Part shown: one piece after another, positions 1-12,700 of the stretch
Numbering within the stretch: the stretch's first letter is position 1
How the letters are laid out: each line of letters begins with the position of its first letter
Source of the DNA: Toxotes chatareus
Taxonomy: Eukaryota; Chordata; Actinopteri; Toxotidae
Reading direction: 5' to 3'
Length of the DNA: 64,000 nucleotides
Assembly (NCBI GenBank): GCA_016801885.1
Contig: CM028889.1
Coordinates: 18,420,001 to 18,484,000 of the forward strand
Notes under the pieces: model-generated
Database searches by the model: none
The model's input: only the letters and a program-made list of their open reading frames with translations
Told to the model about the DNA's origin: nothing
Position numbers and translations under genes: made by a program

Positions 1-1132
1 GTCATGAGTTATGACAGAAGTTTGGGAAGGAACATCAGCAAACAGACATGAAAAATCACTGATGAGTTTCTCAATGTCAGCATGCTCCTCATCAGAAAGA
101 TGAGACAAGTAGTCAGGCAAATGAGACAAAACCTCAGAATTGCTTAATCTAGCTCCCTGTGGTTTGGCATTATGCATCACCAGCTCATCATCATCACCAT
201 CATGAGTATCAGCAAAGCCCACCTTTGATACAGAAGCCATGGGTGAGACAGTAGCTTTCACATGGGCTGAAGATGAGTGATTCTGATCCTCTCTGGAGCA
301 GTACAGCTTCATCATATTGACATGACACACTCTGGTCTGTCGTCTGCGCTCAGGAGTTTTGACAACGTAGTTATTCTCACTGAGTTTCTTCTCTACAACA
401 TAAGGACCTGAAAATTTTGTAGAGAGAGCAGAACCAGGTATGGGTAAAAGCAGCAAAACTTTGTTACCTGGTTGAAACGAACGAACTACTACTTTCCGGT
501 CATAACTTTTTTTCATTTTCAACTGAGAAGAGGTCAGGGCCTCTCTAGCCAATGAGCAGGCCGACTGGAGGCGATCTTTTAGCTTGGTGACGTACTCAGG
601 AATGTTTCTGACACTTGTCTTTGGCGTCACTAAATGTTCTTTAAGGACCTTCAGAGGACCTCTAACCTCATGTCCAAACACTAGTTCAGCAGGACTGAAT
701 CCCAGTGACTCCTGTACAGCTTCACGAGCAGCAAATAACACAAGTGGAACACCTTCGTCCCAGTCCCTCTGTGAGTCATGGCAGTACTTCCTTAGCATGG
801 ATTTTAAGGTCTGATGGAACCGTTCTAATGCCCCCTGGCTTTCAGGGTGGTAGGGGCTAGATGTTATATGGTTAATGCCAAGTGTTTTAAGTGCCTGAGC
901 AAACACCCTAGATCTGAAATTGGTGCCCTGATCACTTTGAACAACCTTTGGCAAACCGAACACAGAGAAGAACTTCACCAGAGCCTTTGTGATTACTGGA
1001 GCTGTAATTTTCCGCAGCGGGATGGCTTCTGGGAACCTAGTAGAAGCACACATGACAGTTAACAGAAACTGATTGCCAGTTTTAGTTCTTGGCAATGGTC
1101 CCACACAGTCAATAATCACCTTTTCAAATGGT
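1..1132 (-). pseudogene. Integrase catalytic core of the same element, frameshifted and cut by the window edge
   Basis: The minus-strand translation continues the integrase in another frame. The three acidic residues of the DDE core are recognisable: IIDCVGP (about 1,095-1,115), QSDQG (about 930-945) and ALERFHQ (about 815-835), with a preceding YHPES motif. A C-terminal region follows towards position 1 with no reverse transcriptase yet in view. Continuity with the upstream Gag-protease frame is broken at a run of seven G on the + strand (about 1,166-1,172). Confidence 0.75.
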
Positions 1133-3535
1133 TCACCCAGTGCTGGAATGGGGTAAAGAGGAGCAGGGGGGGATCACTTGATTTGGTTTTCCAGCAAGCT
1201 GACAAACATGGCAGGTATGGCAATGCTGGACAACATCAGATTTCAATCCTGGCCAAAAGAAATGCTTGAGGACTCTAGCATAAGTTTTGGTGATTCCCAT
1301 GTGTCCAGACCATGGATGGTCATGAGCTAAGGTCAGTACTTTAGTACGATAGACTGTAGGTACCACAACCTGATAAGTTGCACAGTCCACATCCTGAGAG
1401 ACATCACTAATCCAACGACGCATTAACAGGCCATCATCATAAATATAGGCCATTTTCTTCCCCTTGGCATCTTCCTGCTTAAGAACAGAAGAGTGACATT
1501 TTGACAAAGTGACATCACCTTGTTGTGCTGTGATGAATGCTTCCCGAGTGGCTGGTAGTTTTGCAAGCTCTGGACTGGAAGAAGGTGGTAGAGCATCAGC
1601 AGGGTGAATTTCAGGTTGACCTTTGGACCTAGTCATATCAACATCTAGAGACTGTTCTGTAACCAGAAAAGAGTCAGACAAATCAAGACCATATTTCTTT
1701 GACTGAGCTCTTGTAACTGCACAAGCTGGAAAGATGTCAGGGGTGTTTTGGGTTTGGTTGTCAGAGTCAGTATTCGAACCAGGATGGTCAAACACCTCTG
1801 GAACTGGCATAACTTTGCCACCAGCCAGGTCATTGCTGAGAATGAAATCAACTCCTTTGATGGGCAAGGCCGGAAGAACAGCGACTGTAAAGAAACCACT
1901 GACTAGGGGGGACTGAAGGTAGATTTTGTGCAAAGGTGCAGGCACAAAATGCATACCAACACCTTGAACAATGGCACTCGAGTTACATGATGAGTTAGTT
2001 GATAAAGATAATATGCCCTCTCGAATAATGGACTGAGAGCCACCTGTGTCTCTCAGTATCTTCACAGGTAGCTGATCTTTTGCATCCTCAGTTAAGGAAA
2101 CAAATCCCTCTGAGATGAAAGGTTTGAAACAATGATCAGGTTCATCTCCATTATTTTGTCTCATCCCAGTGTCTAGAGGTGACACCTTCTTAATCAAGCC
2201 CATACCCTTCTGGTGTGGTAAACTAGATGAACTCTGTTGTTTACGCTTCAGAGAGAGACAATCAGCAATCACATGACCCTTCTTATGGCAATAGAAACAC
2301 TCACGAGCCTCACGTGGAGGTGACAGAGGACCCTTAGCCTTTTCAAAAGAAGGCTGGCCAGGATCAGGCCTTGCAGGGCGGTAGACTGAAGCTCTGTCGG
2401 GGTGAGAAGAAGCAAACACAGTCTTATGCGTTAAAACAAATTCATCTGCCATGACAGCAGCTTTGGACAATGATGCCACCTTTTGTTCGTTTAAAAACAT
2501 CACCATCTTCTCTGGCAAAGTACTCTTAAAGTCTTCTAAGAGGATTAGTTGACGAAGGGACTCAAAACTGTTCTTAACCTCTGAAGCCATACACCATTTG
2601 TCAAAGAGAGCACCCTTATCCCGTGCAAACTCAACATAAGTTTGACCACTGGACTTTTTATGAGTCCTGAACTTTTGTCTGTATGCCTCCGGCACAAGTT
2701 CATAAGCACGCAGGATTGCCTCTTTAAGTGTTACATATTGCAAACTGTCCTCTAAGGGAAGAGACGAGACAACCTCCTGTGCTTTCCCTACTAGCTTGCA
2801 TTGAAGCAGAATCGGCCACATGTCCCTAGGCCAATCGAGTGCAGTGGCAATTCTTTCAAATGCATTAAAATAAGAGTCAACTTCTGACTCCCGAAATGCT
2901 GGCACCAAGGCAATATTTTTACTGACATCAAAACCCTGTCTAGAGGAAATGGTCTGTGAAGAGGAAGATTTATCAACTGGATGTGAAGATGTCTGTCCAG
3001 AAGCGATCCTCATAGCTTCTAACTCCAGCTGCCTTAACTTAACCTCTTTCTCTGCCTCTACTTCTAGCCTACGAACCTGTAGCTTCAATTCATAATCTGC
3101 CTTACGCTCTTTTTCCTGTGCCTCTATCTGAAGTCGAGCTAGACGAATTTTCAACTTGACATCCACACTAGAGCCATGTGACTCTGGAGAGAAAGGCTCA
3201 AATCGAGGCAAAGTGGCAGGAGGAGCCTCATGTTCAGCCACATCACCTGTAGGAGTAGCTAGTGTGTCCTCTTTGCCTGGGGCATCTGCTACAGGGGAAG
3301 CACACACATCATCAGGAGAAAACGCTGGCCTAGGCTGGACTGGGTTTGCAGGGACTATAAGGACCTTTAACTCAACAAGTCTTTCCAATATCTTATTTTT
3401 GATTTCTTTCTTAATACTAGACTTTTGTACAGGAATTTGAAAATGTGTTGCAATACACAATAAATCATCTTTGCGACATGCATCAACCTTTGCAAAACTT
3501 GGGTTGTCAATGAAATCCTGCAAATCAAAACCCAT
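1133..3535 (-). CDS. Retrotransposon Gag-protease-integrase(N) polyprotein
   Basis: A frame of about 800 residues runs from an ATG at 3535 down to 1133. In order: an N-terminal SAP/LEM-like helical segment (residues 1-60), a charged coiled coil rich in Glu/Lys/Arg (about 130-185), a SCAN-like capsid region (about 270-370, with the core LILLEDFKSTLPEKM), a CCHC zinc knuckle (CFYCHKKGHVIADC, about 415), an aspartic protease active site (DTGGSQSII, about 498), and an HHCC integrase zinc finger (about 740-785, with HPWSGHMG and CHTCHVC). Gag packages RNA, the protease cleaves the polyprotein, and integrase inserts the DNA copy. The frame runs about 6 codons further upstream without an ATG. It ends at a frameshift just before the integrase catalytic core. 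This is a transposon gene, not a host gene. Confidence 0.85.
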   Translation of the reverse strand: MGFDLQDFIDNPSFAKVDACRKDDLLCIATHFQIPVQKSSIKKEIKNKILERLVELKVLIVPANPVQPRPAFSPDDVCASPVADAPGKEDTLATPTGDVAEHEAPPATLPRFEPFSPESHGSSVDVKLKIRLARLQIEAQEKERKADYELKLQVRRLEVEAEKEVKLRQLELEAMRIASGQTSSHPVDKSSSSQTISSRQGFDVSKNIALVPAFRESEVDSYFNAFERIATALDWPRDMWPILLQCKLVGKAQEVVSSLPLEDSLQYVTLKEAILRAYELVPEAYRQKFRTHKKSSGQTYVEFARDKGALFDKWCMASEVKNSFESLRQLILLEDFKSTLPEKMVMFLNEQKVASLSKAAVMADEFVLTHKTVFASSHPDRASVYRPARPDPGQPSFEKAKGPLSPPREARECFYCHKKGHVIADCLSLKRKQQSSSSLPHQKGMGLIKKVSPLDTGMRQNNGDEPDHCFKPFISEGFVSLTEDAKDQLPVKILRDTGGSQSIIREGILSLSTNSSCNSSAIVQGVGMHFVPAPLHKIYLQSPLVSGFFTVAVLPALPIKGVDFILSNDLAGGKVMPVPEVFDHPGSNTDSDNQTQNTPDIFPACAVTRAQSKKYGLDLSDSFLVTEQSLDVDMTRSKGQPEIHPADALPPSSSPELAKLPATREAFITAQQGDVTLSKCHSSVLKQEDAKGKKMAYIYDDGLLMRRWISDVSQDVDCATYQVVVPTVYRTKVLTLAHDHPWSGHMGITKTYARVLKHFFWPGLKSDVVQHCHTCHVCQLAGKPNQVIPPCSSLPHSSTG

Positions 3536-3604
3536 GCTTACTCTTAATGACAAAACTACTGTGACTCACCAGCTTTAATTGTTTTGCAGCTCAGGGAAAG
3601 TTAT

Positions 3605-3622
3605 ATCCCGGACGAGCCCCCA
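3605..3622 (-). other. Primer-binding site matching tRNA-Pro
   Basis: Read on the minus strand this is TGGGGGCTCGTCCGGGAT, the 18-nt sequence complementary to the 3' end of tRNA-Pro that serves as primer site in several retroviruses and LTR elements. It lies two bases inside the LTR edge at 3625, upstream of Gag. The match is exact from memory. Confidence 0.85.
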
Positions 3623-3624
3623 TT

Positions 3625-4468
3625 TGTTACGTCCCCGAGGGGAAGTAGGATGGCCACAATAGAACAACAAAAACTGAGAGTCAGAGCAGTGAACAAGAGC
3701 AAAGTTATTTTTAATCCAAGTTGCTCTCAAATCATGATGAGGTTACAACAAATGTGGGGGAGGAAGAGCAAAATGAGGTTGCGCCAAATAAATGAAACCA
3801 ATAAAACAAAACCAGGCCTAACTACCCCTACCTCAGAAAGTAAATCCAAACAAAAAGGCTAACTAGCTTCTCTAAAAAGTGATTTAACCAAAACTAATAC
3901 AGGGGGTGGCACCAACCGCTAACCTGGTGTGTTTAACAAAGAAAACTACATGTGAAGCAGTGTATAGGGTACCCAACTTACCTAATGTTCTTAACCTCCC
4001 TCCACATACCTCTTTACAATAATAAATGAAAGTTCCCTGTTCCAGCACACAGGCATCAGGGAGGAAACAAAGAGAGAGTGATACTCTGCAAGCCTGGTCC
4101 TTTTATTCTAAGGCTCCGGACGCAGGCAGCCAATCGCAGGAGGACACTAATCACCTAGGTGGCACCTGGAGAGCAAACAGGGGAGGAGAGAAAAAAAAAA
4201 CCAGGAGGAGAGAGGGAAAACCAGGAAAGAAAAACACACACACAAACAATCTAGCCTGGCACGTAACAGATGTTATACCATCAAACAGTGGCAGCCAAAT
4301 AAAGGCCTGTGGACTAAGTCAAGCAAAAAGTTCCCTGATGAAAACTGAAGTTTCCCTTTTACAATTTACATCAAAAGTTTAAAGCAGTAGTGTGACTTAA
4401 AAAAAATGCAGCAGCAGTTGCCAAGCAACCAACAGGGACTGAAAGAAATGATCTGGGACATAACCCCA
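3625..4468 (-). repeat. 5' LTR of the Gypsy-type element
   Basis: The inner edge reads TGTTACGTCCCC on the + strand, next to the primer-binding site. The outer edge is placed at GGGACATAACCCCA (ending about 4468) because it forms an imperfect inverted repeat with the inner edge and gives TG...CA ends. The length is about 844 bp. The outer limit is inferred because the second LTR is outside the window. Short open frames inside it are not genes. Confidence 0.6.
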
Positions 4469-6962
4469 CTCCCTGCAAATTATTGTTTTTAAACAAATGA
4501 TATATAAAATCTCAATTAGTGAGTTGTAGTCATTCTAGTAGATGGATTTTTATTTTTATTAATCAATCTCAAGTCTCATAGTTCAACACAGAACATGCTG
4601 TACATCTACGTGTGTGAGACATGTTTTGCCAAATCAGCATTAAGCTAATTTTAGCCCAAGCTTACTAATGAGAAAAATGAATCTGCCCTCATACTTAGAC
4701 AGTTTGGCAAATCAGATTTATTCTCAAATAGATCAAAAAAAGCAAACAAAACATACTGGAGGTGTGGAGGTATATAAACTTTGGAGGACCACAGGTGTCC
4801 TAAAAATGGTAAAAAAAAAAAAAAAAAAAAAAATTAAGAAAAAGCCGTCTGTTAATTGATACTATTAAAAAAATTTACAAAGGAATAAATGAATCCATCA
4901 ATAAATTCAACAAATTAAAAACATAGTTTACAAGAAAACAAAGAGTAAGATTAAAGAATGCCTTCCTCTTTCCATTTGCATTTTAATTTTGCCACTGCTT
5001 TTTGCTTTTTTATTTGCTTCTTTCATTTGTTTCTTCATTTAACATTTATATGATGTGCTGGTAAAACAAGTCAAAATAATGCAATGCAAGTTAAATGACA
5101 CTTTTCTACATTCTTTAATTATATTGTTAATTGCTGTTTTTGTTGTCAGAGTAGATAACAGGTAATGGGATGCTTCATAACCATGTACATGACACCCAAT
5201 GGTCCTCCACGGTTCACTCATTAAGGGTGAAATGAATGGCTTGTGGTCGATCCTAATTGCTGACTCCAGTCATAAAATGTGGAAAAAATAGTGATGTATG
5301 GTGTCGACTTTGTAATTGTTCTTAGAAACACCTGATTCTTAAACATCACAGCTATAACTTATTTTTTTGGATTAGAAACAGTAGGAGATGTAGGAATTAT
5401 ATGGGAGTAAGTCTTTGTTTTAACTACAGTAAGGATAATAGTAAAAAGAAAAGTGTTGCTGGCAAGGGAAAAGTGTGTACTCTGTTACAGCCACAGTCCC
5501 TCTGAACATGCAGTGTTATTTAATTACACAGTCCACAGGGGACTATCAAGCAGCGATTATTTGGAGAAATCGTTTTTTGGACTTTTACAATACTAAGCTA
5601 AAGTCTGTGTCACCTCTCTCCTTACCCGGTCACAGGCCAAGACTTTTGAGAAGTATTGGAGAGAGTGCCTCTGACAAGCAGCTAGATTGAATGGATGAGT
5701 GTCCAGAGGGGCGGGATGTTAAGCGTACCAAAGAGAGAAATTCAAGTGACTGCAGGTAGTTAACGATAGCTCCAGTGCTTTCATGCTTCATGGTCCAGTG
5801 TGCTGAATTATTAGTTGCAGAAAATGAAGAAAAGTTAAAGAAAAGAATTAATCAGTGGATTTTCAGTTAGATCAGTGCTGCACAAACAGATTTTCAATGT
5901 ATGAAATCTCACTTCAGTCACCTTAGCCTTCCACTGAACCTGAAATCACAAACTATGGTTGATGGTGAGTTAGATAAATATGTATATTTAGACATCCTGA
6001 CCCATAGAAAACCCCTTTTGAGCTCTGCAGGAGTAAGGCTCGGGTGGAATTTACTTCATCAAAGGACATTCCCGTCAATCAGCTATAAATTAGCATCAGT
6101 AAAATTAGGTTCATAATCAGTGGTCTTCAGTCGGAGTTGTGAAGCAGTTCTGTAAAAGTCCAACATTTGCTACAAGTCTTGAGGTTTGTAAAAAGCTAAG
6201 AATTGTAGCTGACAGACATTAAGTGCTGCACAGGGTTTTCTGAGGACACCATGTTTGTTAGCGCTGTAGCGGCTCCTCAAGCAGTGTTACTGTCGGAGTT
6301 GTGTCTTTGCCAGCAAGCAGCATGGTGCATTTGGCTTTGATTGTCTGCAAGAGACAAAACAGCCAAAATCTATTCACCTTTATTTCTGTATATTCAAAAA
6401 ACTGCTGTATATATACTGTATATATATTTATATATATAAATAAAATGTATCACATAAAACTTATCATAATTTTTTATTTATTTATTTATTTATTTTAAAT
6501 TGGTATCATAGAAAGAATTCTGTGCAAAATCCCACAGCATCTAATTTTGAATTTCAAAGATAACAAATATGTCAGGGTGAAATTTGGTGAAATGTGTATA
6601 AAGTGATGCACTGTGTAAACATTATAAATCTTCAAAGAAGAGTTTGAGCAAGCTTTATCTGTCTGTCAGACAGTAAGCATTAAGATGACTTTAACAACCT
6701 TAAAGCTATGTAAGGGTAAAGAAAAACATTAATTTGAATTAAGTAATTTATTTTACATTCTTCTAAATCTTTAACTCTTGGATTGTGCTCTTGCCTTTCT
6801 TAGTGTTTATTAATGCACATACTGTATGGAGGCACTTTGGTTATGACATTATGCAACGTTCTGATTTTCAATCATTGGTTTTTGCATGTTGTATGTGACC
6901 TTTTGTTCCCAAGAAAGAGTTGGTGTGCAAAAGAGTCATCTCTGCTCTGTACTAAATTATCA

Positions 6963-6964
<2 letters not shown>

Positions 6965-7016
<52 letters not shown>
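6965..7016. repeat. (TC)n microsatellite
   Basis: About 26 uninterrupted TC units, followed by degenerate TCAC/TTTC. The Ser-Leu open frames across it are repeat artefacts. Confidence 0.97.
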
Positions 7017-7019
<3 letters not shown>

Positions 7020-10000
7020 TTCTTTCACTCTCACTCTCTCTTTCAACAGATGGCTACTAAATCATTTACCTAAATCAATTATTCATTCTTGCCAAAGAGC
7101 AAATATTAAGCTAACTGACACATAAACCAATATGCAGGGTGATACTGAACTGAAAACTGATTCACATAAAGCCAGGCCAGTGTCTCAGGCTGTTGATATA
7201 AGGGACAGTAACATGTGATCTTGCATAACTTTAACATCTTGTTTGTGAATGCAGGGGGTTCACTGTGTTGGTGTGTGTGTGTTTCAGAGAGAAAAACAGA
7301 GAGTAAAAAGAACCGATGAGGGGGGGAGTTAAAATGAGAGAGCACACTGTGGGAGGCAGAGAGGCTTATATCAACTAAACCAACCGGAGCAGCACTGTAG
7401 GAGTTGCTCCACACAATTCCTTATTCTGTCAAGACAATCCGCTGTACGCACACTCACACACACCACCCACTGCACTGTGGGCCACCAGAGCCGTTATTTT
7501 AATTGATTGTGCTGCAGAATCACAGCTCTTCATAAAGAAGAGAGATGTGTTTTTTTTGTTTGTTTGTTTTTTTAAATCCCCACAGATAAATGCTGTTGGG
7601 CAGTTTCCTTCCCTCTAAAAACAGGTGTGACTGCTGTGTACTGATTGTAGGTACAAAACTTTGAAGGACAAATTGACCACTCGCTGTGTGGTGAGATTAT
7701 TTGTTTGCCTCAGGTGCATAAACAAACTAAATCAGCACTCGAGCATGTAATTTTGTAGATAAAATCAAATCAAATCATGAATGCTTAACTGGAAGACAAA
7801 AAAAGAGGGAAAAGCTTCTCTGTGACTTGAAGGGATTCAGCAAGGATGATATTTGCCAATATGTGAGCTGAATGTCACACAGTACAAATACAAATATCAC
7901 ATCTATAATTTAAACTATCGTGGATTTACTTTTTAAATAATGTCATGAGTCATTTGATTGGCAGGCTCAAATGAAAGTCTTTTATAATCTGAAACTCTGT
8001 AGTTCTTAGATGGACAGTTCAGGACAGTGGAAACCTGCATCAGACACTGCTTCATTATACTTTATAAATATATTCTTTCAATATTATCACACCAAAATGC
8101 CCCTAAAAATCAAAACAAAGAGCCAAAAATGCCCTTTAAAGGAAGGTTTACATTCTGATCTAGCCTTGTGCTTGTGATATGACTTAAGCCTACTGCAAAC
8201 CATGCTGCTGGATACGTACACACTGAAACATTAATGACTATATATTGCTGTGTGGAAAACCTCCCAGAAGTCACAGCTTTCGAGGAGCTAAAAACAACAA
8301 TTTTATTCTGACTGTAAAACAAACCACTGTTTGGTATAACTAAGCAGTTTGTATAGAAGTCCTCCAACTGACCCAAAGACAGAGACACAGAAATCACTAG
8401 AACAGGCCTTTTTTCACAGCAGATTATTTTTGATGTGGGATTCTAGGAAAAGCACAGGTTTAATTAATGGTATCACTAACAACTGCATTTCATTTAGATG
8501 AGACAGTGTTGGAGGCGTGGCAGTGTGCAAGTTTGTTCATGAGGACACTTAAAGGCTCTCCACACCCACACAGGTATTTTCACTCACCCTGGTTAATTAG
8601 ACCTTTAATCAGGTTGACACTATGCTGGGAATAACATGATGTTACCAAACTCTGTGTGCCACTAAAGTTTGTCTAACCACTACATTTTCACAATAGCAAG
8701 CAAATCAGGGACAGAGTTATTTTCACTTTGGAGGTTGCTTGATTCCACCCATTTCATCATCAGAAATGTCTGAGAGGCTGAAAATTGTGTGTTGTTCTTG
8801 TGTTTCATAAATATTAAAGATTAGAGAATAATAATAATATAAAAATTCTTTTGCAGAAATGTGCTTTTATCTCAGACATCATCTTGCGATACGCCAGAAT
8901 TATCTTGTGACTCCAGAGCTGAGAGCCGTTGGTGCAAATAACACATGCTGTACAATTAATACCATTACAATGGTCAGGTGTGCTCATGTCATATTAGTTA
9001 GCAGCTTGACAGTGACATGGAGCATAAGTCACAACGTTGTCAGTATCACGGCATGACGGTTGTCACGACAGATTTGTCACGCAGCGAGGAGCTGTCAGTT
9101 CTTGCAGGGTATGTCACTGTTACTCACTTATCATGGCTGACATCTCAGACCAGGGAACCAGCTCAGTTCACTACAGTGTGTCTGTCTCACATAATGCCTG
9201 CAGATACTTGGAGGGTGAACGAAGATGTTTTTTCTGCGTGAGATCTCCCAGTGACTAAAAGTGACATTATTGACTTGTAGATACACCAGGCACCTGTCAG
9301 ATGTGTGTTGTCTCTGAGATCAATTAAGGTGTCCATAAAGTGATCGCCAGGGTTCATTTAATTCAACCATCTCATCGTGTTAGATTCCTAACTGTAACAA
9401 ACTCTCTTGTTCATACTTTTCTTGACAGAGAACAGAGAAACAAGAGGGAGACTGGGAGAGACCTGGGCATTGTTTCACCAAAGCATCTCAGGGCTAAAAT
9501 CTTATTAAGCATCTTAAATTTTAGGGTGGTTCCTAAAATGTGTTGTGTCTCCCTTTAATTGTATTCTATAAATTGAGCTTACATTAACAATTACCTCCTA
9601 CACACAGATAGAAAGCTACAGGTTATAATATGAGGAAAAACACTTGCCTGAAGGAACAGTCTTCATTGCCTTTTGTCAACTTCATTTAATCTTTTAGTCT
9701 ATACTGTCATCACGGTGCTCTCTGTGGGTAAAATGCTGTTTAATACCACATGAGTGACTCCATTTAAATCGTAAAATAGGCCTAACCTAATACAAACAGC
9801 AAACAGATAAATGAATAGTCCTGCAATAAGGAGAGGGGAAACTACAGGGAGGAAACAATTGTTTGCCAAATTGTTCTTTTGCGCCAAATTAGCCATGTGT
9901 TGTGCTTCCCTTGGCTGATTTAAATCTGCCAGCTTCTGGCCAACCTTCACCGTCCTCGTCTCCGTCATGTAAGGGGTGCCAATGTCCAGACGGCAGCAGT

Positions 10001-12224
10001 GTGCAGCATAGCTGTCAGTGATGACTGTAAAAATTGTGACAGAGAGACTTGTAAATGTTTCCTCAATATCTTCATATGATTTTATTTTATCCTCATTTCT
10101 TGGTGCAGAGCGTTGTCACCTTTCCCTCCAAATCGTTTTAATCTCATCTGACTAAGAAGCCTCCTTTTCCCAATCTGTTTTGTTATGTTTTGACATATTT
10201 ATTTTTGTGTGAGAGACTCAAAAACAAAGTTCCAGCTGGAAGAGGAGAAGGGAAGCAAGCAGAGAGCCTGTCGTCTCATATTGTAGATTGGCAGTCAGAG
10301 CGGACCAGGTCCTCCTGAGGAGACAAACATAAAAATTCAGCAAGCTGGCAGCAGAGGCTCTAAATGAGGTTATATTTCCACAGCGTAGTGTAATATTTCA
10401 CAGTGTGATGTAGTGTAAAATGTCGTTTGTAGTGTCTTTTGTTTCATTTAAGCCTTACTTTTTATTTTAGGTCTTTAATATATAATATAATTTGACTAAC
10501 AGGTTACTGTAATATGAAATGTCATCTTTTTCAGCACCATGGGCAACTAACCAGTCAAGCAGTCCAAGTCCTTTAGCTTTAGCAGTAACTGGCACTGAAA
10601 TAAGAGCGTGACATTGATACTGACCTCCAGACTGCAGCTCAACACACAGACACAAAAGAGCCACAGACAAAGAAACCGTCACAAACATGATCTTTTTAAC
10701 CATAATATCCTTTTCTTACCTGAAAGCATGTACACAGAGAGGATCTTGTCTTACACCTGAAACAAGCTTGCAAAGAAACAAAATTCAAAATGACATTGAC
10801 CACATCAGTTCTGACTGCAAAAAAAAGGAATTGGTTTTGTAACTTTGGTTGGACTTTAAGAGCATCCGGCTCTTAACCTCTACAAACCGCCGTTATTGAA
10901 AAACGGGGCCCAAGACATCCTCTGAATAACAGCACACTTAATGAGGAAACCATTTTTAGACCCTCCATCCCATGGTCTCCATAACAACTAAAGAGCAGCC
11001 AGGACTGACTAATGGGCTGAAGAAAGATGGAGAGATGGAGTAAGTGGGGGATGAAATGACAAGAGGTGTCAGGAGGCAGTGGAGAGAGTGATTGGAGGAA
11101 AAGGTGGGAAAAAGAAAAGACATAATAGGAAGAAACGGAGTTGTTGGGCTTGGGGTGAAATGGAGAAAAAGAGGGGAAAAAATCCAAAGGGGAATAGTCA
11201 GAGGTGTGAATCTCATGAGGATAATTCCAATTCTATATTTGTGTGGATGAGGGTGAGCTATTTTAATCTCTCTCTCCTTCTCTCTCGTCATTCTCTCTCT
11301 CTTTTTCTTTCTTCTCTTAATTAAATCAGGTGACGCTTTATGACTCCTAACACTACAGACAAGACTAATTCTCACCACCCTATCACTGAAATGTAATTGC
11401 ATCTGTGTTGCTGTTTTTTTTTTTTATAGCTGTGTGATGATCAAGTATGCAATCACTGTAGAGCAAATTACTGCACGTAAAGATGGCTCTGAACTGTACA
11501 TAAATCACGTTTACAGAGTGGCAACCATTTTACATAACCCACTGAACAATTACCTTAAAAAATCCTGTTACATGTTGTTGCCTTCATCCTTGTCTTCCTC
11601 TGCGTGATCAAAGTAAATTAAATAAGTCTAATTATTTATCAATCATTGGTTTCAACTTGGCAGAGCAGCAGTGTACACTCACTCAGTGCAGTAAATGTTG
11701 CGGTTATAGATTTGGGAGAAGGTATATCTTATCCCTGCCTTCAGAGTCTTGACATAAAATACTGTGCCATTATCTCTTGGGCAGAAACATATTCTGAACT
11801 CCCCTTTTGCTATTTTTCTTTTGTTTTTACCTCACTTCTGTCTCTGTCTCTCATTCAGGTGAAAGGGGAATAAAGGTGTGTTCAGGTCTGTGGAAAATGG
11901 AAAAACAAAAAGAGAAAAAAAGAGTCAGAAGTGCGAGTATAATTGGGAAGGGGGTTGAAAAACAGGCAGAGGTGGCAAGGGATGAGAAGAGAGGCTTAGG
12001 AATGAAGAGCAACAGATGAGAGTAAAGAGAAAAGGGGAGCAGGAGGGCAGACTAATGAGGACGCAAGGTGGGGTTGAGGTGAGGGTGGCGGGGGATGACC
12101 ATTCTGAAGGTTGAAGGCCACAGAGTTGCATTTACTGGGGGGGGCGCAAAACAAGATAAAGTAAAAGTCCAACTTCTGAATACTCTGGCTTTGTGTAGCT
12201 GATAATGGATTGATGTGTTTGTGA

Positions 12225-12227
<3 letters not shown>

Positions 12228-12270
<43 letters not shown>
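12228..12270. repeat. (GT)n microsatellite
   Basis: About 21 GT units, 430 bp upstream of the first visible channel exon. Confidence 0.97.
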
Positions 12271-12277
<7 letters not shown>

Positions 12278-12700
12278 CCACGCACGTGTTTGTCAGTGAG
12301 CTTAATGTCTCTCCAACCTAAGGGTGTCCTGCCTTCCCTTGATGGAGCTGCTTTCTTTGTTCTCCACCTAAATAACAGTTGTCACAGCCATCCTCCCACA
12401 CACAGGGAAACAGCCAAAAGCCCCAAAAGCATCCTTGTTGTTTTCTCTGCCTGCTGGAGACCCTCACGTCCTCACACTCCATATCTAAGCACTGCAGCCA
12501 TCCTCCAACACTGTGTGTGATGGCCTTAGTGTGTTTATGTGTGTGTGAGTCCCCTTTTTGACACAGCTCTGCACAGCTTACAAACCGTAAAATTGTAGCA
12601 TTTCTATGCATCTGCAAGACACTAACAATTGTGCTCCGTGTCTCTGTCTTCTGTTTGTGTGGGTTTGCATATGGGCATTTGTGCATGTTTGCTTCTGTAG

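Larger units (their letters stand above)
1..4468 (-). mobile_element. Ty3/Gypsy-type LTR retrotransposon (Gmr1-like order), partial
   Basis: On the minus strand the order is LTR, tRNA-Pro primer-binding site, Gag, aspartic protease, integrase. The protease is followed directly by the integrase zinc finger, with no reverse transcriptase between them. That order (integrase before reverse transcriptase), with a SCAN-like Gag, is known from the Gmr1-like branch of vertebrate Gypsy elements. The reverse transcriptase, RNase H and second LTR would lie left of position 1. A single-base frameshift near 1,166-1,173 splits the integrase, so this copy is probably inactive. It sits upstream of the first visible cacna1e exon, in the opposite orientation, so it is probably an intronic insertion. 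The target duplication cannot be seen because one end is missing. Confidence 0.85.
4469..12700. other. Non-coding stretch before the first visible cacna1e exon
   Basis: I found no exon in these 8.2 kb on either strand. The missing channel exons (N-terminus, IS1-IS3) were looked for and not seen, so they probably lie left of the window. Contents are AT-rich DNA with a 23-A run (4,811-4,833), TA- and TTTA-rich tracts (6,403-6,496), a CT microsatellite and a TG microsatellite. Short open frames here look like chance. Confidence 0.6.

Noticed and set aside
10956..11402. Minus-strand open frame of 148 codons
   Set aside because: It arises from a purine-rich stretch (Ser/Pro/Phe on the other strand) with no domain.
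12052..12285. His-Thr repeat open frame
   Set aside because: It is a translation of the (GT)n microsatellite.
4469..12700. Search for cacna1e exons encoding IS1-IS3
   Set aside because: No match to the expected motifs (for example GWNVMDFIVVLSG-like) was found in any frame, so no exon is claimed.
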